A stretch of 13,917 nt of DNA from CAZKTF01 sp964555565. Its GTDB lineage: Bacteria; Planctomycetota; JAJSAM01; JAKLKS01. The translations under genes were made by a program, and so were the position numbers. Positions within the stretch are counted from its first letter, which is position 1. Every line of letters starts with the position of its first letter. Location: positions 1-13,917 of the forward strand of contig CAZKTF010000086.1 in assembly GCA_964555565.1 (NCBI GenBank), read 5' to 3'. Under the pieces are notes generated by a model. The model searched no databases, was not told the DNA's origin, and worked only from the letters and a program-made list of their open reading frames with translations. Shown piece by piece: positions 1 through 5,592 of the stretch.

Positions 1-52
1 CATGCCCCTTCATCGGCTGCTCACGCCTCAAGATTCAACCCCGGTAAACGGG

Positions 53-58
53 TACAAT
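53..58 (+). promoter_or_regulatory. Possible -10 element (TACAAT) far upstream of the DinB gene
   Basis: TACAAT is one base from the bacterial -10 consensus and stands out in GC-rich surroundings. No good -35 hexamer is visible 17 nt upstream. If it is used, the DinB-family gene starting at 181 would have a leader of about 115 nt. The frame stays open back to a TTG at 58, but those extra residues look unlike protein. Confidence 0.25.
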
Positions 59-180
59 TGATCGGACGACCGGGCCGGGACGACGGGGCTGGAACCGGCC
101 CTGGAGGGGAGGGGGAACTCGCCGTAGAGTGGCGGAGCGTGGTCGTGGACGGCGCCACGGGCCGCGAAGGGGAGGAAGGC

Positions 181-672
181 ATGGAGATCCGATTGCGTTT
201 CGAGAGGCTGCTCGCCTACGACCACTGGGCGAACGGCCGGGCCCTCGCCTCCCTGGAGGTGCTCCCGGAGCCGCCGGCGAAGGCCCGCGTGACCCTGGGG
301 CACCTCATGGGGGGGGAGGTGTGCTGGCTCCATCGCATGGTCGAGGGGCGCGACCCCGCGAACTGGGAGGAGTGGGAGAGCGCGGACCTTCCCTGGCTCC
401 GGCGGTCCTGGCGGGAGGTTCTCCCGGCCCGCTGGTCCGCGTTCCTCGGGGACGCCGCGCGGTCCGCCCCGGCCCGGACCTTCTCCTACGTGAACTTCCT
501 GGGGGAGAGCGGGAAGGGCCGGGTGGAGGACGTCCTCCTCCAAGTCCTGCTCCACTCCGCCTACCACCGCGGCCAGGTCGGCACCGCGGTCCGCGCGGCG
601 GGGGGCGAACCTGCGGTCACCGACTTCCTCCACGCGGTGCGGACGGGGGCCCTCGCCGGCCCCGATGGGTGA
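181..672 (+). CDS. DinB family protein (four-helix-bundle, metal-dependent hydrolase/transferase fold)
   Basis: This 163-residue protein has the size and layout of the DinB/YfiT-like family, whose members are four-helix bundles binding a divalent metal through three histidines. Typical features are the N-terminal DHWAN (residues 14-18), a helix starting GHLM that carries His41, and the C-terminal HSAYHRGQV with His125 and His129. His41, His125 and His129 are the probable metal triad. DinB proteins are often damage- or stress-induced, and some act in bacillithiol/mycothiol-dependent transfers; the substrate here cannot be read from the sequence. I chose the ATG at 181 because GGAGG lies 5-9 nt upstream and the family homology begins at once; the open frame before it (from 58) is low-complexity. 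The gene converges on the AlkD-like gene across a 96-nt gap holding a hairpin. Confidence 0.9.
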   Translation: MEIRLRFERLLAYDHWANGRALASLEVLPEPPAKARVTLGHLMGGEVCWLHRMVEGRDPANWEEWESADLPWLRRSWREVLPARWSAFLGDAARSAPARTFSYVNFLGESGKGRVEDVLLQVLLHSAYHRGQVGTAVRAAGGEPAVTDFLHAVRTGALAGPDG

Positions 673-714
673 GAACCCGGTCGTCTGCCCCCGGATTCAC
701 TGGAGGTCTCCTTG

Positions 715-736
715 TCCCGGCGGAAGCATGCCGGGA
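715..736. terminator. Hairpin between convergent genes, possible bidirectional terminator
   Basis: TCCCGGC (715-721) and GCCGGGA (730-736) form a perfect 7-bp stem around an 8-nt loop. It lies between the stops of the DinB gene (672) and the AlkD-like gene (769), where it could end transcription from both sides. There is no U-tract on either strand, so intrinsic termination is uncertain. Confidence 0.35.
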
Positions 737-768
737 TCCCGCCCCCCGGGGAAGGGAGCAGCCCCGGG

Positions 769-1569
769 TCAGCAGCGCAGCCGCGGCGACTCCCGCTCCC
801 GCTCCTGGGCGGCGGGGGAGGGGAACCCCTTCGCCTTCGCGCGGGCCCAGGTCTTCCCGATGTACTCCCAGGCGTCCGGGGTCTTGCAGGCGGTGTCGCC
901 GTGATCGACCTCGACCTTCCCGATCCGCTTCGCGGCTGCCAGCGCCGCGACTCGCAGCGCCGCGCTCCGCCCGCCGATGGCGATGACGGCCCCGTTCATC
1001 ACCTCGCGTTCGGCGTCGGGGGCCGCGTGGATCGAACGCTCGATCTCCGACAGGCGCCCGGCGAACCACGGGTCGGGGATCGACTCGTGGCGGCCGGCCA
1101 ACTGCCCGACGAGCGCCCAGCCCGCGCACCGCTCCTGGCCCGGGGGCGCGGCGAGCCACCGGGCGGCCGTCGCCTCGGCCAGGGGGGACTCCGCGGCGAG
1201 CATGGCGACGTAGCCGCCGCACATCCGCACCAGGGTCTCCCGGGCCCAGCGGTCGAGTTCGGCGGAGGTCATCCGCGCGGGGTCGGCGACCTTCATCGCG
1301 AGGTTCCGGGCGTCGAAGTTGCCGGTGTCCCAGAGGGACCGGGCGAGGTCGTGATCGACGCCGATCCTCTTCACGAGGGTCTTGAGCACGGCGAAGCTCA
1401 CGCCGAACATAGGCTCGGGCGCCCCGTGCCGGGCGTAGGTCTTCCGCGTCTGCGCCGATCCGGCCCGCTCCAGCGCCCCCATCGCCTCCGCCAGCGTCAT
1501 GGGGGAGGCGCCCTTCCCCGCCGACGTGCGGGCCGGGGCCTTCCTCTTCGCGGTCGTCGTGCGTGCCAT
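769..1569 (-). CDS. AlkD-like DNA alkylation repair protein (HEAT-like repeat)
   Basis: This 266-residue protein matches the DNA alkylation repair enzyme family (AlkD/AlkC-like ALK/HEAT superhelix), which excises or recognises alkylated purines. Recognisable segments are RKTYARHGA (42-50), LARSLWDTGNFDARNLA (75-91), the GW (150-151) before helix repeats, EREVMNGAVIAIG near 187-199, and the family's C-terminal signature VDHGDTACKTPDA (221-233) followed by EYIGK. The first ~23 residues are a Lys/Ala/Thr-rich tail, possibly a flexible DNA-binding extension. The start at 1569 is supported by GGGAGGG 6-12 nt upstream and a TACAAT further up; the frame stays open to 2025, but that part is a shadow of the GNAT gene. 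I could not confidently place the AlkD catalytic Trp/Asp/Arg residues, so glycosylase activity is inferred from the family. The GNAT gene lies ~140 nt upstream on the same strand. Confidence 0.9.
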   Translation of the reverse strand: MARTTTAKRKAPARTSAGKGASPMTLAEAMGALERAGSAQTRKTYARHGAPEPMFGVSFAVLKTLVKRIGVDHDLARSLWDTGNFDARNLAMKVADPARMTSAELDRWARETLVRMCGGYVAMLAAESPLAEATAARWLAAPPGQERCAGWALVGQLAGRHESIPDPWFAGRLSEIERSIHAAPDAEREVMNGAVIAIGGRSAALRVAALAAAKRIGKVEVDHGDTACKTPDAWEYIGKTWARAKAKGFPSPAAQERERESPRLRC

Positions 1570-1596
1570 GTCGGGTCCCTCCCGTGGATGCCGGGG

Positions 1597-1602
1597 ATTG
1601 TA
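1597..1602 (-). promoter_or_regulatory. Probable -10 element for the AlkD-like gene
   Basis: On the minus strand this reads TACAAT. Transcription starting about 7 nt downstream would give a leader of about 20 nt that carries the GGGAGGG ribosome-binding site. No clear -35 is seen. It suggests the AlkD-like gene has its own promoter separate from the GNAT gene. Confidence 0.4.
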
Positions 1603-1711
1603 GCGCGCCCGTCCGGAAGGCCGCCCGGTCCAGGAGACGGCCGGGACTCCACGGCTGCCCGCGGGTGGCTCCCCGGACGCGACTCTGACAGGCCCTTCGC
1701 CATGCAGACGC

Positions 1712-2149
1712 TCACGATCGACCCGCGATACTCGCCGAACGGGGGGATGGGGGAGTACCCCTCCCGCCATGGAGGGCCAGCGCCTCGACCTGGCGGATGC
1801 CCGTCTCGAGGACCACGCGGCGCGCGCCGAGGCTCCGGGCCTCCTCCTCCAGGGCGGCGAGGACGGCCCTCGCGACGCCCCGGCGCCGGAACGCCGGCGC
1901 GACGTACATGCGCTTGATCTCGAAATCCCCGTCCCCGATGCGCCGCACCGCCCCGCACCCCGCGGGCTCCCCCCCGAACCGGGCCACGAGGAACGTCCCG
2001 CTCCCCTCGGCGACCTCGGCGGCATCGAGCCGGAAGTGCCGTGTCCCCGGATCCGGGTACCTCGCCGTGAGTTCCCCGTCGAGGTCCCGGATCAGGCGCC
2101 GGGCGTCGGAGTCGTCGAGGCCGGTCCGGCGGACGAGAGGCGCGGTCAT
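1712..2149 (-). CDS. GNAT-family N-acetyltransferase with shifted C-terminal frame
   Basis: GNAT enzymes transfer an acetyl group from acetyl-CoA to an amine; the substrate here is unknown. The 145-residue reading shows the fold clearly: a beta strand FLVARFGGEPAGCGAVR (53-69), motif A with FEIKRMYVAPAFRRRGVAR (76-94; the pyrophosphate-binding RRRGVA at 88-93), the helix LAALEEEARSLGA, and the strand VVLETGIRQVEALAL. After His127 the frame becomes nonsense (GGRGTPPSPRS). The expected ending of such enzymes, YSPIPPFGEYRGS followed by VSVCMAKGL, is present in the neighbouring frame at about 1757-1690. One missing base near 1762-1768 would join the parts (LHxREGYSPIPPF). It is therefore a pseudogene, a sequencing error or, less likely, programmed frameshifting. 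The start has no Shine-Dalgarno, but TAGAAT lies 6 nt upstream. Confidence 0.85.
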   Translation of the reverse strand: MTAPLVRRTGLDDSDARRLIRDLDGELTARYPDPGTRHFRLDAAEVAEGSGTFLVARFGGEPAGCGAVRRIGDGDFEIKRMYVAPAFRRRGVARAVLAALEEEARSLGARRVVLETGIRQVEALALHGGRGTPPSPRSASIAGRS

Positions 2150-2155
2150 CCGCGG

Positions 2156-2161
2156 ATTCTA
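2156..2161 (-). promoter_or_regulatory. -10-like TAGAAT directly before the GNAT start (leaderless type)
   Basis: The minus strand reads TAGAAT, then CCGCGG, then ATG. The 6-nt spacing would put the transcription start at or next to the start codon, as in leaderless mRNAs. No ribosome-binding site is present. The promoter for 2251 lies back to back with it in the same ~100-nt divergent gap. Confidence 0.4.
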
Positions 2162-2237
2162 CGGAGTTCCTCCGGTGCGCCGCGCTCGATCCGAAGACGC
2201 CGCCGGGGACCGGTCGGCCCGGCAGCTCGCCCCCTGC

Positions 2238-2243
2238 TAGGAT
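2238..2243 (+). promoter_or_regulatory. -10-like TAGGAT before the 2251 gene (leaderless type)
   Basis: TAGGAT is separated from the ATG at 2251 by exactly 7 nt, and no Shine-Dalgarno is present. This is the same arrangement as at the kinase gene (TACGAT, 7 nt, ATG at 10015). No convincing -35 is seen. Confidence 0.4.
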
Positions 2244-2250
2244 CCCGCGG

Positions 2251-2712
2251 ATGTTCAACCCCCAGGCCGAACTCCTGAGCCACTTCCTTGCGGCCCGCGC
2301 GGCCGAGGTCGCCGCCGATGCGGCCAACGTCGAGGCCTGGTCAGCGGCGAACCAGGCACTCGGCAACCTGCGGGATGTCGAGCCGGACCTCGCCGCCGCC
2401 ATCGAGGCCAGGGACCCGGCTCTCCTGCAGCCCATCCTCGAGCAGTGGGCCTCCGGAAAGCGCCCCCTGCCCGAGCACGATCGCGACCTGTTGAAGCGCG
2501 CCCTGAAGGCTTTTCGCAAGAGGCTGAGGGTCACGCTGCTGGACGCCGAGTCCAGCCTCGGCGGCGGCCCCATGAGCAGCGGTCGGTCTTCGGGAATCTG
2601 CGGCGTCTCGCCGCCCGGGATCTATCCCCGCGCCATCTGGCTCGAACTGGTCCGCCAGGGCCGGCTGATCAACGCCGGACAGGGGGTCTTCGAATTGCCG
2701 CCCGGACAGTAG
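2251..2712 (+). CDS. Conserved-looking hypothetical protein, 153 residues
   Basis: I do not recognise a named family. The protein has no signal peptide or membrane segment and is mostly helical in its first ~100 residues (Ala/Glu/Leu-rich, charged). A compact C-terminal part follows: LKRALKAFRKRLRVTLLD, then a Gly/Ser stretch GGGPMSSGRSSGICGVSPP (residues ~104-122), then IWLELVRQGRLINAGQGVFELPPG. I have an unverified impression that similar C-termini occur in small planctomycete hypothetical proteins; the patterned SSGRxSGI and WxELVRQGRL segments look like a real folded domain. The product is acidic and cytoplasmic. The start at 2251 is fixed by the TAGGAT 7 nt upstream and the lack of any better start. 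The gene is divergent from the GNAT gene and convergent with the HEAT gene. Function is unknown. Confidence 0.8.
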   Translation: MFNPQAELLSHFLAARAAEVAADAANVEAWSAANQALGNLRDVEPDLAAAIEARDPALLQPILEQWASGKRPLPEHDRDLLKRALKAFRKRLRVTLLDAESSLGGGPMSSGRSSGICGVSPPGIYPRAIWLELVRQGRLINAGQGVFELPPGQ

Positions 2713-2857
2713 GGAGCCGTCGGGGAACAAGTTGAATGCAGCCTCCTGGGACTCTCCGTGGCGAGCACGAATCGTCCTGGAGCAGTCCGGCTCGATGAGG
2801 TCGGTTCACGGAGTTGCTCCCTGACCCCGAGGGCGAATCCGGGGGTCTCGCTCCCTC

Positions 2858-2880
2858 CCTCCCGTCCTCCCGGGGGCGGG
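2858..2880. repeat. 23-nt intergenic repeat, copy 1
   Basis: This stretch is identical over 23 nt to 4367-4389 and 5356-5378. It starts CCTCCCGTCC, has CCCGGG in the middle and ends GGGGGCGGG, so it is nearly self-complementary and can fold on either strand. This copy lies between the 3' ends of the convergent genes 2251-2712 and 2949-4253. Confidence 0.8.
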
Positions 2881-2948
2881 GGGGGCTACCCTGCCGTCAT
2901 GTCGAACATCCGCGAGGGATCGCCCGAATGTCGCGGCGCGTAGCTCGT

Positions 2949-4253
2949 CTACCGCCCGACGCTCCAGCGCCCTGTAGCGGCGTCGAATGCAAGCCTGTCC
3001 TTCGAAGTACTCCACCAGGCGTGGAACGCGGTGGCGGCGCGATCCAGCAGGTCGCCATCTGATTCAGGTTCACGGCCGGCCTCGCGCTCCCGCTTCCGCG
3101 AAGCGCGCCACTCCTCCTTCGAAGGCACGGCGAAGACCCCGGGCCCCGCGATGTCCCCGAGAAACCGGGCCGCGGGCCAACGCTCCCAGTCGCCGAAGCC
3201 GTCGGGGCACATCCGGTCTGCCGACGCAGGCGCGTCCTTGGGACCGCAGCAGGGGCCGCGCGCCTCGGCCACGATATGCACGAGGACCTCAACGCCCTTG
3301 CGGCTGCCGAGGCGGGCGAGGGCCGTGCCGTATGCCGCGTACTCCCAGGGCTTCCTCGCGTCCTTGAGCCACGCTTCGAGAATCGGGACGTCCTCACGTG
3401 CGTTGAGCGTGCCCAGGAGTCTCGCGGCCTCGCACCGCTGGTCGATGCTCGGGTCCGGCCGGGAGGCGATCCACGAACGGATGACCTTCGACACCCGGTC
3501 ACGGTCGGGCGCGCCCGCAAGAGCCTCCGTGACGGGCCCGTCGAGAGTGCCCGCCGCGACGGCGTCCAGGAGCGCGTCCGACGCTTCCGGTACGCCCCGC
3601 CGCTGAAGGGAGCCCAGGGCCTCGGCCACCCCTGTCTTCCCCGAGAGGAGGAGTGCCCGCAGCGCGGGCACATCCTCCTTCTCCGCGATCATTGAGAGCG
3701 CCCCGAAGGCGGCCCAGCTGCTCAAGTGCCCGCGCTTCGGGTCCCGGAGATGCGTCAGGACGGGCGCCACGGCGTCGTGCCCGAGAATGGCGATGGCCGT
3801 GTCATGGCCCGTCTGGCAGCGCTCTTCCGCCCCGTCCACCAGGACCGACCGCACGATGTCGGCGACCTGCTCCGGCGTACGCGGGATGCCGGCCTCGGGA
3901 TCCAGGTGGTGCGCAAGTTCCAAGAGCCGCCGACGATAGACCTCGGGTGCGGCGTGCGCCGCAGCGACCAGCGGGACCGCGTAGAGGTCGTGCCCTTCGC
4001 AGGCGTCGGCGAAGGCCTTCCACGCTGCGGCATCGAGGGATTCCCCGGAACGGGCGACCCCCTCGACGGCCTTCCATCCGATATCGACGATACGCTTGGC
4101 CGCCGTCCTTCGGACGGGCTCGTCGGGCGACCTGAGCCTCGCGAGGCACTCTCGGATCTCGGTCCCCGTATCCGTGTCGCCATCGGCCCTGGCGGGAATC
4201 GCAGTCGCTAGGAGAAGCGCGAGGAGGAGCCACGGCCGCGACGAGAACCGCAT
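2949..4253 (-). CDS. Secreted HEAT-repeat protein
   Basis: This 434-residue protein begins with a clear Sec signal peptide (MRFSSRPW, then a Leu/Ala core to about residue 20, likely cleavage after ARA at 21-23). The mature part is a chain of HEAT-like helical pairs: IRECLARLRSPDEPVRRTAAKRI, then later IAILGHDAVAPVLTHLRDP, WAAFGALSMIAEKEDVPALRALL, RCEAARLLGTLNAREDVPILEAWL, and AAYGTALARLGSRKGVEVLVHIV. These form scaffolds for protein binding. Cysteines near GPCCGPKD and RMCPDG could form disulfides. The C-terminus (AWWSTSKDRLAFDAATGRW) resembles the ends of other exported HEAT proteins, an impression from memory. The start at 4253 is strongly set by a 12-nt Shine-Dalgarno abutting it. Partner and role are unknown; it is probably periplasmic. 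The lipoprotein gene lies upstream on the same strand, 166 nt away, with a 23-nt repeat and a separate promoter between. Confidence 0.85.
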   Translation of the reverse strand: MRFSSRPWLLLALLLATAIPARADGDTDTGTEIRECLARLRSPDEPVRRTAAKRIVDIGWKAVEGVARSGESLDAAAWKAFADACEGHDLYAVPLVAAAHAAPEVYRRRLLELAHHLDPEAGIPRTPEQVADIVRSVLVDGAEERCQTGHDTAIAILGHDAVAPVLTHLRDPKRGHLSSWAAFGALSMIAEKEDVPALRALLLSGKTGVAEALGSLQRRGVPEASDALLDAVAAGTLDGPVTEALAGAPDRDRVSKVIRSWIASRPDPSIDQRCEAARLLGTLNAREDVPILEAWLKDARKPWEYAAYGTALARLGSRKGVEVLVHIVAEARGPCCGPKDAPASADRMCPDGFGDWERWPAARFLGDIAGPGVFAVPSKEEWRASRKREREAGREPESDGDLLDRAATAFHAWWSTSKDRLAFDAATGRWSVGR

Positions 4254-4265
4254 GGATCACCTCCT
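4254..4265 (-). promoter_or_regulatory. Unusually long Shine-Dalgarno (AGGAGGTGATCC) of the HEAT gene
   Basis: The minus strand reads AGGAGGTGATCC directly followed by ATG. This is complementary to the usual 3' tail of bacterial 16S rRNA (GGATCACCTCCT) over all 12 bases. It fixes the start codon at 4253 and suggests strong initiation, in contrast to the genes here with no Shine-Dalgarno. Confidence 0.7.
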
Positions 4266-4280
4266 GGCTGGTGCGCGCTC

Positions 4281-4286
4281 AGTGTA
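4281..4286 (-). promoter_or_regulatory. Probable -10 element (TACACT) of the HEAT gene
   Basis: The minus strand reads TACACT, placed so that transcription would start about 20 nt before the ATG and include the 12-nt Shine-Dalgarno. No strong -35 is visible. Confidence 0.35.
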
Positions 4287-4366
4287 TCCGGGAAAGGGCA
4301 GCCGGCAGAGAGCCCCTCCCTTGGACGGCGATCCGCGGACTCTCCACTGTCCCACACCTCCTCCTC

Positions 4367-4389
4367 CCTCCCGTCCTCCCGGGGGCGGG
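4367..4389. repeat. 23-nt intergenic repeat, copy 2
   Basis: Identical to 2858-2880 and 5356-5378. Here the following bases (AGG) extend the inverted repeat, giving CCTCCCG at the left and CGGGAGG at the right. It lies between two minus-strand genes: downstream of the lipoprotein stop (4420) and upstream of the HEAT gene promoter. Confidence 0.8.
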
Positions 4390-4419
4390 AGGATGCTGAA
4401 GGATTCCCCTTGGATGCCC

Positions 4420-5250
4420 CTACGGCTTGTCGGTTCGCTTGGGCGGGATGGTTACATCCTCCAGCACGAAGCGGAACCTCCTAGTTTCCCATCGGAGGGG
4501 AACGACGATTTCCAATCGCACAGGGAACTGGAGGGTGTCCTCGGAGGGCTCGGCGATGGCGAAGTCCATCGTCTCGCTGCCGCCACCGACACTGGTCCCC
4601 GTCCAGGCGACCCGACGCCCGCCCGCGTCGTGGATCTGGAACAGGTCCTGGCGATACCGGCCGGGGTCCTCGTAGAAGCCGAGGGGGAGACTCCCCTCCC
4701 GGTAGCTCCAATCAGCGATGACCTTCGTCCGTTCCGCCCCGACGCCGGTGGCGAACCCGTGCCCGAGATCCACTCCATCGCCCTCCTTCTCGAGGACGAA
4801 CCGGTGGACGTCGGCCTGGGGAATCCTGGTCACAGCGAGATCGAATGCGAGCCGTCGCACGACGGTCTCCCCGGTGAGCTTCCCGCCGAGGACGATCTGG
4901 GCGGGTTCCTCGAACCCCCCGGGATAGCCGATGATCTTCTCCCGGTCGAGGGTGGCGCCGGATCCGAGTACGCAGTCATCCACCATCACCGGGGCTTCGA
5001 GGTAGTCGGGGACGGGATTCTCCCCCTGCCTCCCACTGTCGTCCACCCGCACTCGAAGGGTGACTCCCTCCACGCCGAAGGCGTTGGCCCAGCTCTCCAC
5101 CCCGACGACCACGATGGTGGGAGCGACCTCCTCGGCCACTTCCGCATCGGGGCGAGTCGCCGCGTCCGTGATTGCTCCTACCCTGCAGCCGGCGAGGACC
5201 GGGAGGAGGACGCCGACAAGCCAGGCCCGGCGGCTTTCTTTCGAGGTCAT
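4420..5250 (-). CDS. Predicted lipoprotein of unknown function
   Basis: This 276-residue protein starts with a type II (lipoprotein) signal: MTSKESRR, a hydrophobic core LVGVLLPV, and the lipobox LAGC with Cys22 as the lipidated residue. The mature part is mostly predicted beta strand (TIVVVGVESWANAFG, GVTLRVRVDD, RRLAFDLAVTRI, FPVRLEIVVPLRWE, and a final FRFVLEDVTIPP), suggesting one or two beta-sandwich domains. No catalytic motif is seen. I do not recognise a family. The start at 5250 is supported by GGAGGA upstream and by the signal peptide; the frame extends to 5337, but that adds 29 residues before the signal. The anchor places it at the outer face of the cytoplasmic membrane or the inner leaflet of the outer membrane. 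It is divergent from the carboxypeptidase-regulatory/PDZ gene, another envelope protein. Confidence 0.8.
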   Translation of the reverse strand: MTSKESRRAWLVGVLLPVLAGCRVGAITDAATRPDAEVAEEVAPTIVVVGVESWANAFGVEGVTLRVRVDDSGRQGENPVPDYLEAPVMVDDCVLGSGATLDREKIIGYPGGFEEPAQIVLGGKLTGETVVRRLAFDLAVTRIPQADVHRFVLEKEGDGVDLGHGFATGVGAERTKVIADWSYREGSLPLGFYEDPGRYRQDLFQIHDAGGRRVAWTGTSVGGGSETMDFAIAEPSEDTLQFPVRLEIVVPLRWETRRFRFVLEDVTIPPKRTDKP

Positions 5251-5355
5251 GGAGTCCTCCAACGGCCATGGGAACGGCGGGTTCATGGTGACCGGGGAAG
5301 GGGTTCCGCTGAGCACGAGTTCGACGGGCCACGCCATTGCCGCCGATGGTCCCTT

Positions 5356-5378
5356 CCTCCCGTCCTCCCGGGGGCGGG
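5356..5378. repeat. 23-nt intergenic repeat, copy 3
   Basis: Identical to 2858-2880 and 4367-4389. It lies between two divergent gene starts, where no gene ends, which argues against the family being simple transcription terminators. Confidence 0.8.
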
Positions 5379-5564
5379 ATTCCGCATCCCCGTTACTCCG
5401 GGGGTTGCGGCTGCGATCGACCCAGCCCCGCGAGAGGAGATGTGGCAGGCGGTCGGGTCAGGAACGTGCGCCGGCGTGGAATCCCCACCGGGAATGCGGA
5501 AGCATTCTCGTGAGAGTTGCACCGCTCGGGCAGTCCGATGACCCTCTCGATCAGGGCGGACTGT

Positions 5565-5570
5565 TACCAT
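5565..5570 (+). promoter_or_regulatory. Probable -10 element (TACCAT) of the carboxypeptidase-regulatory/PDZ gene
   Basis: TACCAT lies 22 nt before the ATG at 5593. A start about 7 nt downstream would give a ~16-nt leader containing GGGAGG (5583-5588). No clear -35 is seen. Confidence 0.35.
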
Positions 5571-5592
5571 CGGCCGTTCCGCGGGAGGCTCC

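Larger units (their letters stand above)
5251..5592. other. 342-nt divergent intergenic region
   Basis: No gene is seen here. It holds the third 23-nt repeat (5356-5378), a small perfect hairpin (GAATGC 5492-5497, GGAA loop, GCATTC 5502-5507) of GNRA-tetraloop type, and a -10-like TACCAT at 5565-5570 serving the plus-strand gene. The promoter of the lipoprotein gene was not identified. Confidence 0.5.

Noticed and set aside
28..633. Minus-strand ORF opposite the DinB gene
   Set aside because: It mirrors the DinB coding frame, is rich in Pro/Arg/Gly and has no recognisable motif.
1570..2025. Extension of the AlkD-like protein to 418 residues
   Set aside because: The extra part lies antisense-frame to the GNAT gene and is Arg/Ser-rich; a good ribosome-binding site marks 1569.
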